Shown here: piece after piece, positions 10,961-23,000 of the stretch | Layout: each line of letters starts with the position of its first letter | Numbering within the stretch: the stretch's first letter is position 1 | Assembly: GCF_009727055.1 (NCBI RefSeq) | Contig: NC_052349.1 | Span: 38,491,254 to 38,555,253 of the forward strand | Length of the DNA stretch: 64,000 bases | Source of the DNA: Benincasa hispida | Lineage: Eukaryota; Streptophyta; Magnoliopsida; Cucurbitales; Cucurbitaceae | Direction: 5' to 3' | Translations under genes and position numbers: made by a program | The notes under the pieces: model-generated | Seen by the model: only the letters and a program-made list of their open reading frames with translations | The model's database searches: none | What the model was told of the DNA's origin: nothing

Positions 10961-12490
10961 TCTTGATGAGAATTCTAAGGAATCTAACAAGAAATTATGT
11001 TGCTTCAGGCCAAGAGGAGCTAGGAGAAGCCTACAAACCGTTAAGAGCCCAGACGAGTAGGGAGTGATTATAAATAATTTATAAATGTTTTATAAATGTT
11101 TTAATAATCCATGTTTCATTGACTATTACTTTTATGCTAGTTATTTTACAAGAAGTTCCAAGCAACACATTTTCCTAAAGTTTATAAATGCATTCTAGTT
11201 ACAAAGTTTATGAAGTATGCTTGGGTATAATGGTTGAGCCATGGTAGCTCTCAAAAGAAGATTCTATGACATGTTTAAGTTACAAGTATTTGTAGTATGT
11301 TTTAAAGCATATGTGCTCTTAATGTTGTTGAGCATGCGTTAGCAAATGATATTTTTATGAAAACTATGTTTTATGAAATCAAGTTTTCAGTAAGCTTGTC
11401 TTTTCTGTGGGTATATATTATACTATCGATCTGACTCTCATGGTCAATCAGTTTCAAGCTTGAAGGCAATTGCATGAAAATGTTTTCCTATAAGGTATTT
11501 TCAGCTTAATACTGAAGTACAAGGAAAAGGTATTTGAGTTGTACTACCTAGTTTCAGTTATGTTATAATTCTGATACTGAAGTATTTAGAGAAGGTATCG
11601 GAATAATTCACTCAGTTCAGTAATAAGCAGTGGTACCCTACTTCAATTATGATCCTTGACGTCAGGATCTAGTTTGCTCTACGTGTAGGTATGACAGTTA
11701 ATCAGTTCGTTAGGATTGAACCACGAGGGTTATTTCCCAACATTGCCTGAAAGGTATTGGACAAAAGGGTTCTCACCCTAGCCCAAGCTTATGTTTGAGA
11801 AATTGAGCAAAAAGGTTTTCTCTTAAACAAGGATATCCGATATTGAGAGATCGAGTGAAAGGGTTCTCTCTCAACCGGGAATCAGTTCAGCTATGTTTTC
11901 AGATATAATGGTTTTAAAAGTTTTATGTACATGTTTGCTTGGCAAGTTTCTAGTTTCAATATTCAGTTTCCTAGCTTTCAGTTTAACATGATATTTATGT
12001 TTTATTACGTCACTTACTGGGCTAATAGCTCACCCTATTTTTTTTAAAAAAAAATGTTTTCCCTTCCCCAGGTAGAGGTCAACTTCCCATAAGCTATTTT
12101 TGTTGCTGCTCTGCTACTCAAAGACTCAAGGCTAAAGGAAGACTAAGTGTTTGTTCTGTAAATACTAGTACACATGTTTTGTGCGTATAAGGACTAAACT
12201 TAGTGCCATGGATTCACTGGATTTTATACCATACATAGTTGTGAATATGAATAGTAGCTATGGAACTCTGTTGATTTAATAATGTTAAGTTTCAGTTAAT
12301 CTATTCAGTACGTTTAATATGTTAAGTTATGAGGTTGTGAATATTGTCGTTATCAAGTCATAAATGCATATCTGGGTTATAGGGTAGGTTTAAATGTAAG
12401 TTAGGCAATAAGTGTCGACAAGAGGGTTGATAAATGCTGTTGTCACATGCTCTTTTAGATTAAGAGGGTAATCCGGGAGGGGATGTGACA

Positions 12491-12639
12491 GGAGATAACC
12501 TTGGATGCTAGTTTATTGGTTTGTGGGTTAATGATACTAAATGTCAAATAAAACATTTCATAATTTATTAAATAAATAAATATTTATATATTACAATTAC
12601 AAACACAAGATCATGAGATTTAGGGCATAAACCCCAACA
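12491..12639 (-). mobile_element. Terminal part of the split reversed LTR
   Basis: On the minus strand it begins TGTTGGGGTTTATGCCC, equivalent to the start of the LTR at 56595. It continues to the sequence broken at 7827. The 5 bases outside are CATCA, but no matching copy was found at the uncertain far end. Confidence 0.75.
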
Positions 12640-13740
12640 CATCAATCATTCACCTTTCGCATTTTTTAGAACTATAAACTTTTTAAATTCTCTCTAAATT
12701 ATCCAAAGAAATTAACTTTGTAATTTTATTAACTTGCATTGTGTTACTTGATAATTATAGTTGGTATTAGAAAATTGTTATTGCCCTATAAAATTATAAA
12801 CAATGAAAAACACTTCGAGGATTTATGAAAAGTTTTAAAGTAGTAAACAAACTTTTTTTTAATAAGATAAAAAAGAAGATTCATTTTAAAAAACAATAAA
12901 AAAATGGTTTGATGTTTTACTTTACGAAAAAAAAGCTATGAAAATTAAAACAAAACTATATAATATTTATTTGTTTCATGTTAAGACTTACTATTTTCCA
13001 CATAATTAAATTTAAACTTCAAGATTTCACGTTGCACGTGTTTTTGACTAGTTACAAAAAAAAAGGGCTATATTTTAAAAATGGAAAGAAAGGTAAAATT
13101 GTAAAAAATTATCTCTAAAAATCTTTCCATAAAAAAGTTAAAAGACATTTATGGAATAACCGACCAAGTGAGGATTTTTCATGTAAAAAATCTCTAAAAA
13201 AAATTGTATCATAAGTAAATAAAACAATACTTTTTAAAATTGATAAGTTCAAATTGATTCGAGTTACAACCCATGAATCAATCCGATCCATAAAATTTTC
13301 ATTTATTTGAATTAAACTCAACTCAAGCCCAACTCAAATTATAGGAATTGGATTGAGTTGATCAGCCTTGAATTGAGTTGATAAGGTTTTTTGAGTTATC
13401 GACCCTAATATAGTGTTTGTACTATTAAATGTGAGGCCACAGATTCAATCTCCACCCTTGTTGTACTAAAAAAAAACTTTAAATATAATTTAAAAATTAA
13501 TTGAAAATCTATCTTCTCTCTCTTCAAAGCCATTATAATAAAATAGTTTGAAAAAAAAAAAGAAAAAAGCACGTGAGTGCACAAACACAACATTCACCTC
13601 AGTCCTCATCTCTATCTCTATTCACGGGAAAAAATAAATCAGATCGACTAATTAACACGTAAGCTTTGAGATGATCAGATGAGACACTATGATTTTAGAT
13701 AATAAGGAAGAATATAATACATAACCTAAACGTGGAGTTT
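12640..13740. other. AT-rich intergenic DNA upstream of IPMS
   Basis: Nothing gene-like is visible. A TATA-like AATATAATA at 13711 precedes the probable IPMS transcription start region. Confidence 0.4.
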
Positions 13741-13744
13741 TACA

Positions 13745-14043
13745 AGATCCTTTAATGCAAATTCCCGCCGCCGTCTTCTTCAGCCTTCCAGGGTTTATCA
13801 ATCCGCCATTGATTTCCTTTGCACTTCCTTTCCATTCACATTTCCTCTTGAACAGCTCTCAGAAATGTCCGCAGGAGTTCGCCTGTAAGTAAGTCTTCAC
13901 TGTTCTTCATTCATTCCCGATCAATTGCTTCGTTAGTTGCTCTCAGACGGTTGCGAGATTGTGCAATCAATAATACGTGAAGAAGCGGATTTCTCTTGCT
14001 AGTGCATTTCTGTTTTCTTTGATTTGTGGTTGTTGTCTTTACG
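13745..14043 (+). promoter_or_regulatory. Probable IPMS 5' leader with intron and upstream start codons
   Basis: CT-rich leader sequence carries ATG codons at 13757 and 13865 ahead of the main start. A good donor (CCT/GTAAGT at 13885) and an acceptor (TTGCTAG ending 14002) suggest a leader intron of 118 bases. Unspliced, both upstream frames stop at the donor: the 13865 frame encodes MSAGVRL and the 13757 frame runs 44-45 codons. Splicing would open the short one further. Inference only; no transcript evidence. Confidence 0.4.
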
Positions 14044-17000
14044 ATGGCCATGCCGGCAGCATTGTCAAGACCGAATACTCATTTTCTTTCTCGGCAATCG
14101 AACACTCAGTTTCCTGCTCGTCATCGGATTTATAGTACGAATTTTCAGGTTCTTAAGAATCCTTCACGGTCGTTGTCCTTTAGGACGGCGGCGGATAATG
14201 TATCTCGCATTTACTGCTGTCAGACAGAAAGTGTAGTTTCGAATTCTGGACTGAAATCATCAATTAGACGTCCGCCATACATTCCTAATCGCATCCCTGA
14301 CCCTTCCTATGTTCGCATATTTGATACTACTCTTCGCGATGGCGAGCAGTCTCCAGGTGCTTCCCTCACTGCTAAAGAGAAGCTTGACATTGCTCGTCAG
14401 CTTGCAAAGCTTGGTGTGGATATCATTGAGGCTGGATTTCCTGCTGCTTCTAAGGAAGACTTTGAGGCAGTTAAGATGATTGCCAAAGAGGTTGGGAATG
14501 CTGTCGATGAGGATGGGTATGTGCCTGTTATTTGTGGTCTCTCGAGGTGTAATGAGAATGATATTCGAACTGCATGGGAGGCCGTGAAGTACGCTAAAAG
14601 ACCGCGGATACATACCTTTATTGCAACGAGTGAAATTCATATGGAGCATAAGCTGAGAAAGACGAGGGAACAAGTGATTGAAATTGCTCGAAATATGGTG
14701 CGGTTTGCACGAAGTTTGGGTTGTGATGATGTTGAGTTCAGCCCTGAGGATGCTGGCAGGTTTGATCTTGATCTTGAGTTACATGCCATTTTTAAATTTT
14801 GTTTCAACGAATTGATCCAGAGAGTAAGTTGACTCTGCATGCTCCTTGGATTTCAAAACCTCTCAATCATAATGGATATTTGGATTGAATTTTTAATAAG
14901 CTTAGATTATGTTGGAAGTTGTAAGGTGTGATTTGTGTAACTTGTTTCCGCCTCCTATAAAAGAATAGGATACACAAGTTTAAATTTGGGCATAAAAAAG
15001 CTGGTAGTTAGTTTCCCAGGCCATGTTTGATTTATGTAATTTGTATCTACATAGCTAATAATTAGCTTTGGTTAGCAGACTTGTACACTCAATAAGTTTG
15101 ACTCCCCGTGTTACACAAACTTAACCAATTCTTCTTGAAAATTAGACTATAGCATCCTGTTATAACACAACCTCTATTTGAAATGAATTGATTTAATGCA
15201 TTTGTTTGGTTTCCACCAATATTAGAATCGTTATAATAGGTTTTGATGGAAATTTTGTAATTATTTTTGTGTATCTGACTTATTGTTCATTGTGCAATCT
15301 GCGACTAATGTCTATCCCCATTCTTGTCTTGTTTGGAGCAGATCCTTCATAGGGCCCCTTCTCTATGGAGGTTTTCAACATCCTTAGCCATCAATAATTG
15401 CTTAACATAAAATTGCAGTTCTTTTACATTGATTAAACCTTTTTCTTTATTATGTTGTTGTTTATGATCAGATCTGACAGAGAGTTCCTTTATCAAATTC
15501 TGGGGGAAGTGATAAAGGCTGGGGCAACTACTCTCAACATACCAGATACTGTGGGTTATACAATGCCTGTCGAATTTGGCAAGTTGATTGCTGATATAAA
15601 ATCTAATACTCCTGGCATTGAAAATGTTATCATTTCAACACACTGCCAGAATGATCTTGGACTTGCAACTGCCAACACAGTAGCAGTAAGTAATGGTGTT
15701 TTCTTCTCTTTTAATCCTATTTATTGAACCGGACCTTTAATTTGGGAAGTATCTGAAGATAATGGGTTGGTAACAAGGAATGAATGATATACTATTAACA
15801 CTACAAGACATGATATGTAGGACATGAACACGATATGGACATAGTGACACATCACTTAAAAATGAAGAGGAAAAAAAGAAACAAGACATGAATGTGATGA
15901 TGAATGTATACTCTTATGATATTTTAAGGATATATATTTTCAATAGTTTACATTGTAAATCATGAAGCAGGGATAAGATGTACGTTTTTTTGTCTTGATC
16001 TTGGTCTAAATTGTTGAAGCTTTTCTGTAATCATTTCCTGAAGTACACAAATTGTGGAGGACAAAATTCTTCAGCCACTCCTTAGAATTGGAAAATTGCA
16101 AGACAAAAGGGATTTCTGTGTGAACTGCGAAAAAATCACTCTTCCGTCTATCTAGATGCTCTGATATGACTTCATCTCGAACCTTAAGTAAATTATGTTT
16201 AATTCTTCTCATCTCTTTGCAGGGGGCATGTGCAGGTGCAAGGCAAGTTGAGGTCACAATTAATGGCATTGGTGAGAGAGCTGGAAATGCTTCGCTAGAG
16301 GAGGCAAGTTATTTATTTAGTTAATTTGATTTATTCTATAATATATTATTATTTCATTTTGTGGAGTGGGGATGATTTGCAACGCAACCTAGCATGATTG
16401 ATCTAATCAATATGTTATACATATTTCATAAAGTTTGTTCATGCATTTATCATCGTCACTATTTTTTATTGGACTATAGACATTTATGGGTTATATTGTT
16501 GTAAATTAATTGTGGTTCAGATTTTTATATAAGGGACGAGAGCAACATTATTTTTAGAAAGAAATATCTTTTTAGGTAATGATTCTGAAGTTTGGGATTT
16601 GTTGAGATAAAAGTGAGCTTGAAGCTGTTTTCTTCTTCTTCTTCTTCTTCTTCTTATTATTATTATTATTATTTTTGTTTTTTAAACAAGAAAAAAACTT
16701 GTCATTCATGCTTGAGAAGCTGCAACATGGAAATCAAGAAACTCAAATATTACGCAAGAAAGCATCCCAGCAAAGAAAAATCCCTAAATATAGTTACAAG
16801 AAGAAAGCCCACCAATAATGGAACCTCATGAAGTACAATAATCTCTAATCTTCCTCCCAAGTAATTTGTTTTCCTCCAAAGATACGTAGATTCCTTTCTT
16901 CCCATATTCCTCACAATGGTGCTTTGGCTATATTAATGCTTAACAGTTTAGCACCTTTTTCATCCCATGACCACACTACAGAGCAATATAATAACACGAT

Positions 17001-20000
17001 TTCAAAGCTTCTCTCTTATTAACCAGTAAAATAATCTTGCTCTTTTTACCATCTTTTCCATCCTTGAACTAGCCGAGGAAGGAATCAAGAATAAGGATAA
17101 GAAATAACCGATCAGGATCCCACTTAGAGTGATTGGATATACATCACCCACCACCCTTATAAAATAATGCTTCAAGGAAAGAAGCTTCAAAATGGCAGGC
17201 AATTAGGATTATTTCTTTGGGTAAAACCAAGCGAAAGGAAGGGTTATCACCTCACACCTCATTATGAATGCCCATATACAAGCTCTCACATGTCAACCAC
17301 AGAATCTTATCCCATCAATCTTAGGTCCAAAAGTGGCTTAAAAAGAGGAGGTAGAATATTGTAAGATTGACAATAAGAACCGTTGTATTATCATCAGCTG
17401 CGAGATGAGAAAGATGAATTCTCTCCCTGACCACAATGTTTCTTAAAGTTTTTTAATAACACTAAAATAATAAATGTACTCTAAAGAGGATAAAACGTCA
17501 AGTTAATTTAGCCTTAAGTTTGGGCTCAAAATAAATGGCCTTCTTTCTTGTTGAAAGTTCACCAACGTGTACAACATGTGTAAGAGTGCATCCAAATTAA
17601 AAAAAGTGACATGTAAGTTGGTTCATTGGACACATTTCTGGTTAGTGTTAGGATGTATTTGTGTCCCATCGATACTCTGCCTAAAACCTGCCTAAAATAA
17701 AGTGCTTCATAGTTGACCACTTTATCATCCAATAATTCCTTTGGATGTTGACAACCAAAAATGTCTCCTTTGCCCAAGAAGGCCAGATCTCTTTATTTAA
17801 GCAAAAAAAAAAAAAAAAAAAAAAAGGAGATTTTGCTTGACAAGGAAAAAGATAAAGCAAAAGAATTGTCCCGTAAAGAGAAAGGAAAAGATATTGTCAT
17901 TAGCATTAACTTTCCTTTCTCAAGCTTGAAGAACAAGATTCTTGAAGAAGATGGGTGATGGACCATGATGTCTTGTTGAGTGAAGACCCCCCAGAAAATT
18001 TGTATGCTTGTTTTAGTGACACTCAAGGGGATGACAAAATGGAAGGTTAGGGTCAGTGAAATTAAAATAATCATCTAGATTTGGTGATCAGTAGGGATAA
18101 TGAGAGTGAGTAATTCATAGACAAAGGTTGCCTCTTTTAGAAAAGATGATAAAATCTTAATCCTTGAAGAAATGGAAGATGTGCATTCGCCCAATTCCCA
18201 CAAAAAACTAATGACTCAAGAGGTAGCTCGACTCGCAAAAGAAAGACAAGAGAGATAATGAATTTGTTGCGCACTTAGGAAAATGAATAGGATAGGGAAG
18301 AGGACCAAGAAGATGAAGAAGATAGGAGTAAGCAGGGCCCTGAGGTTGCTCCATGAAGATCTTCGCCTGGATTGTGAGAGAGTTGGGAGCTGTGCTAAAA
18401 AGAGCTCTAGTGAAGGTTCATTTTTCCAAAGTTGGTACGAATATAGTGATTCTTCAAGAGACTAAGTTAAATTCTGAGTATATGGTTATTGGTGAAGACC
18501 ATCTCAAGTTCAAGGAGGATAGGTTGGGTGGCCCTTGATGTTGATGGTTCTTCGGGGGGAGTAGTGGATATGTGGAAGGAGGATAATATCTTGATTCCCT
18601 TCTGGTATATTTTGGGGAAATTTTTACCAGGGAACTTGCTTCTACATCTCCTTTGCAGAAGGATCTGTATCAGGCCATATGGAAGTCTATTAGTCCAAAA
18701 AGAATTGATATCTTTTGAGCATTAGTATCTTTTTATTTCTTCGTTGAAAAGTCCCATTTCTTGTTTTTAAAAAAGACACATCATCTAGCACAGAACAACT
18801 TGGAGTTTCTTTTGCTGAAACTATCTATTCTTGAATCCTATAGGTTAGTTCAGTTGTTCAACTTTATTGTGCTAAGGTTTCTTCTTTTAATTTTTGATGG
18901 ATCTATCCAGTGGCAAATAGTCTATCTTATATACAAAAGAGGATCAATCTTGATCCAGATAAATTAGGGTGTCTATATTTCATTTTACATGTGACTGGAT
19001 GCACGTTTCTGTTGTAATGTTTCGTGAACATCTGTTTGCACTGACGTGAAAACACTCATATTGAGTCATATTGTATGGGTTTTTTAAATGGCATGCATGA
19101 ACGTATGCTAATTTTCTCTTTTGAAACCATCTTTTAATATCCTCAGGTGGTAATGTCCTTACAATGTCGTGGAGAGCATGTGCTTGGAGGTCTTCATACT
19201 GGAATTAACTCGAGACATATCTTTTTGACTAGCAAGATGGTAATTGTTTCTCTTACAATTTACAAAACATATTTCCTGAAAAAATTTCCTTCGGTTATTT
19301 TATTTTTATCATTCTTTTCATCTCTTTCTTTTTTTCAAAATATAAAGTTAAACTTTCCTTGGGTTGGTAGATTTTCTATTGCAAGTTGCTTGTGGCCTAT
19401 GTTCAACTTGAAAGCTAGACAGTTTTGTTCTCGCGTCTGGTTCTTTTTTAATTTGGAAAGAGGCGAGGCAAGTTTTTTAAGGATAGGAAGAGGAGCATTT
19501 CTTTCTTTCTTTCATTCTTTTTTTTTTTTGTGTATTTTATTTCTCTTATCACTATTGTTTCTCTTTAAAATTTGTCTGTGTTTTTTATTTCTCTTATCAC
19601 TATTGTTTCTTTTTTGGTTTCTCGTTGTTTTGAGGTGAAGTCTATTTGGGAATTTGGACTAAGGACAGAATGCTCGTTCTCTTTCCCTCCAGTTTGCTTT
19701 CACTTTTTCTATTCGACATCCGTATCTTTATCATAAAGGCTACTTACTGACAAATTTATTCCTTAGGTAGAAGAGTACACTGGTTTGAATGTACAACCAC
19801 ACAAGGCTATTGTCGGAGCTAATGCTTTTGCTCATGAAAGTGGCATCCACCAGGTCAGTCTTGTTGGATTTTGATATGCAATATTTATGATACGTTGTCA
19901 TATTTATCTTTAAAACCTGTCATGATGAGATAGTTACCCAATATACTTTATAGTTGATTATGACCTGATTCTAGCATTAGTGGCCCCTCAAGAAAACAAA

Positions 20001-23000
20001 ATACAACGCTAGAAAGTTAGAAACAACCAACCAAAACTATAAAACGACAAAAACAGAACTTTAAGGCAGCAACAATCAACTAAAAGGCCAAAAACACGAG
20101 GAACTCAGACTCCAATGAGGAAAACAACCAGGAGGCAAACAAAGATTCTGAAACCATGAGACAACCCAAATAAAGCTCTTAACCAGATGGTAAGCGCTCT
20201 TCCAGAACCTAGAAACAAAACGTGGAAGGCAAAAACCCCAGAAGAAGCCTAAAGCCTTGAGAAAGTAGCACCTATTTTCCTTTCATATAAAAAACCCCAG
20301 AAGAACCTAGAAACAAAATGTGCCCTTTTGTAATGTCATCCCATCAGTGAAATTATTCCTATGTTTCTCATAAAAGACCTTCTCTTAAGCACTCCAAGAG
20401 GAAGAAAACAGTGTCCCTAAAGTGTCACAATTTCTATCCATTTGTAAGAAAAGTTAACTGTTCCTTTGAAGCTGAGCCCTCTAGAAGAAAGTCCTGGCTA
20501 TGCTTGTAGCTTTTTGCTTCAAAGGGAAACCTAGCATTTGAGCCAATTTCTCTACATCCAAAAGCTCAGTTGAATACAAGGTGCAGCTTGGTGTATCTTT
20601 GTTTTATCTTTGCCTCCCACATTCTACTTGAATCATTGGGTAGTTTCGGGCCAATGGAATGTATATTATTGATTTTACAAAAGACTGGTTGTTCATCATT
20701 AATTACGGGGGAGTTAGTGTGATTATTATATTGGCTGATAAGTTTACTTATAAATATGGAGAACTCTTGTAACTGATGCATGCTTTTGCCTTAAATTCAT
20801 TATGAAAATGTTGATTTGCTCTTATTTCATATTTTTAATTCTTCTTCTTTTTCTTCTTCTTCTTCTTTATGTGAGTCGTGGGTGGCTATCTTTCCTGTTC
20901 TGCTAGGATCCAATTGTATCTTAAATATTGCTTTGTTGACGCAGGATGGGATGCTTAAGCACAAAGGTACTTATGAAATTATATCCCCTGAAGATATTGG
21001 CTATGAACGATCCAATGAAGCTGGTATTGTTCTAGGAAAACTTAGGTATGCCATGTTGCCTTATGGAAAATGACAATGTTGCCTTCTTGATTAAATCTCC
21101 CTTCCTACCCTCCCCTTCCCCATCTCTTCATGCGTATGTGCATGTCTTAGGTGTTAGGGTTAAGCATGAGGTGCAAAAAGAGGAAGCGAGCACACCATAT
21201 GAAAATTAAAAAAAAGTATTGTTATTATTAATTTTTTTTATAAGAAACATTGATATATGAAATTTACAAAAGTATGAAATATATGAATTTGAAATCTTGG
21301 TGGCTTTACGTAAGAAGTCGACTAAAAATATTATTGACTTTGAAACAACTTTCTTCCTTCTATGAACAAAAAGGGAAAATTTGAAAATACCCAAAGAAAT
21401 CGTGTGGTATGAATCTTGCTTCCTAGGAGGTGGACTCCTTAATGGGCACCTTGCAGCTAATTATGTTTTTTTTTTCCTAATATGAAACTATTTAAAATGA
21501 GAGATCTAATATGCCTTTTAAAGTTCGGTATTTTCACTTTAGACATATAGTATACACGGGCATTTCTTTTCTGTTCTCTCTTTAAAAAGTTTTTCTCGAC
21601 ACACCTAGTGTGTTTTAGTGACGACCTTACTTGAACAGATTTGTTCTATAGGTTGTACTCCTGTGTCTTTGAGTTTTAAAACTTCATGTGTTTCGGTGAC
21701 ATTCAAGTGTCCGATATTTAAATCTCCACCAGTTCTCCAGTATAGAGTTTTTGTGCTTTGTGGAGATCAGGTGCGATACGTACCTCAACTAAAACAATTA
21801 AAATCTAGTAGGCAGGCTGCAGGAGAACATGATAAAAAGTAAAGTCTGGCAAGAGGCCAGCACGGGAAGAACTTCTTAATTATATTCATTCAAGTCCAAA
21901 ATCATACAAAACCTGCAACTTAGTAATCTCTCCCTCAGATTTTTTTCAAGTGCTACAGACTCTTGTCTCCCTCTTTCTTAGTGGATTAGTCTTTTAGCAT
22001 CTAATGGAGCTTCTGTTGAGTTATCTTGTCTTCTTCTTTTCTGTCCTGAATATAATCATTTTCTTATCTCGTTTAAACCCTTGAATATCCTTTCTCATTT
22101 TCTTTCATATGATAAATTAATCATCTAATTTATTGTGGTTCTAAACATATGTTATTCATTCTTTTCATTGAACTCAGTTCTTTTGCTTAGAGACATACTT
22201 TCTTTCTTTCTTTTTTTTTTAAATTTTTATTTTAATTTTAAATTATTATTTTAAAAATTTTTAAGAAACAATTTCATTGATGTACGAAATTTACAAAGAA
22301 AAAAAAAGATATACAGTCCATGGAATTACAAAAGGCTATCCCAATTGTCCAAAAGGGAAGCATACGGGTAAGAAGCAAAAAGATTTGAACTGTTACACCA
22401 GGACATAGTGTAATAAATGACAAGATTCAAAGAATACAATGCTCTTTATCCATGAAGACTGTTTGGTTTCTTTCTTTCCAAAGGACCCAAAAGATGGCAG
22501 GAGATATATGCCTCTACAAAAGTGACCCAAAAAAATAGAGTCAGGGTAGGCAGTTACATCTCTAGGTAGAACCAAAGACCATTCAAAAGCGCTGCATGTT
22601 TTACTCAAAAAATACAGTTCAAGAGGATCTTAGTACGCCATAGAGGATGTACCCTTTTGCAGCATCTGGAACGCCACTTTATTGGGATTCCTTTAGCGTA
22701 ACTAGATGATCTTAGTAACGTTGGACATTGTAGTATCTGTAATTGCGAAGAATAGAGGAGACGAGATTGAAGAAGCTTATCTGGTCAGAAAATGCATAAT
22801 TTGTGAGGCATTTTTCTCTTCAAGGTCAGATTAAGTTTAAAAATATTTAAATAGACATGGAAACATTGTGTCTTCTTTTATTCATAAATCATCCTATAGT
22901 TGGGTTCAATGAGCTGTACCAAGGGAGCTAAAGTAGTTTTTCTGGGACAGAAGAAATGTGAAATATCTGTTGCCGTTCTATTGTAGTGTTAACCCAATTT

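Larger units (their letters stand above)
7828..12490 (+). mobile_element. Solo gypsy-type LTR, itself carrying a nested LTR
   Basis: The insert starts TGTAAATCACG and ends GGGATGTGACA. It is flanked by GAAGA (7823-7827) and GGAGA (12491-12495), a 5-base target-site duplication with one mismatch, and it interrupts an older reversed LTR. Removing the nested LTR at 8362-10502 leaves about 2.5 kb. Typical LTR marks are AGTATAAAAGGAAG near 8050 (TATA-like) and the GCTAATAGCTCACCC ... CCCAGGTAGAGG stretch near 12.0 kb that I know from plant gypsy LTRs. No internal polyprotein is present, so this is a solo LTR. Confidence 0.75.

Noticed and set aside
14026..14043. Upstream in-frame start MVVVFT for IPMS
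   Set aside because: Possible, but the hydrophobic lead and poor context make the ATG at 14044 the better choice; either leaves the mature enzyme unchanged.
15796..15810. AACACTACAAGACATG as a CACTA end
   Set aside because: No subterminal repeats and no partner end; chance match in an intron.
18283..18775. Possible alternative IPMS exon in intron 3
   Set aside because: The reading matches a LINE endonuclease, with frameshifts, and the exon 3 to exon 4 junction is already complete.
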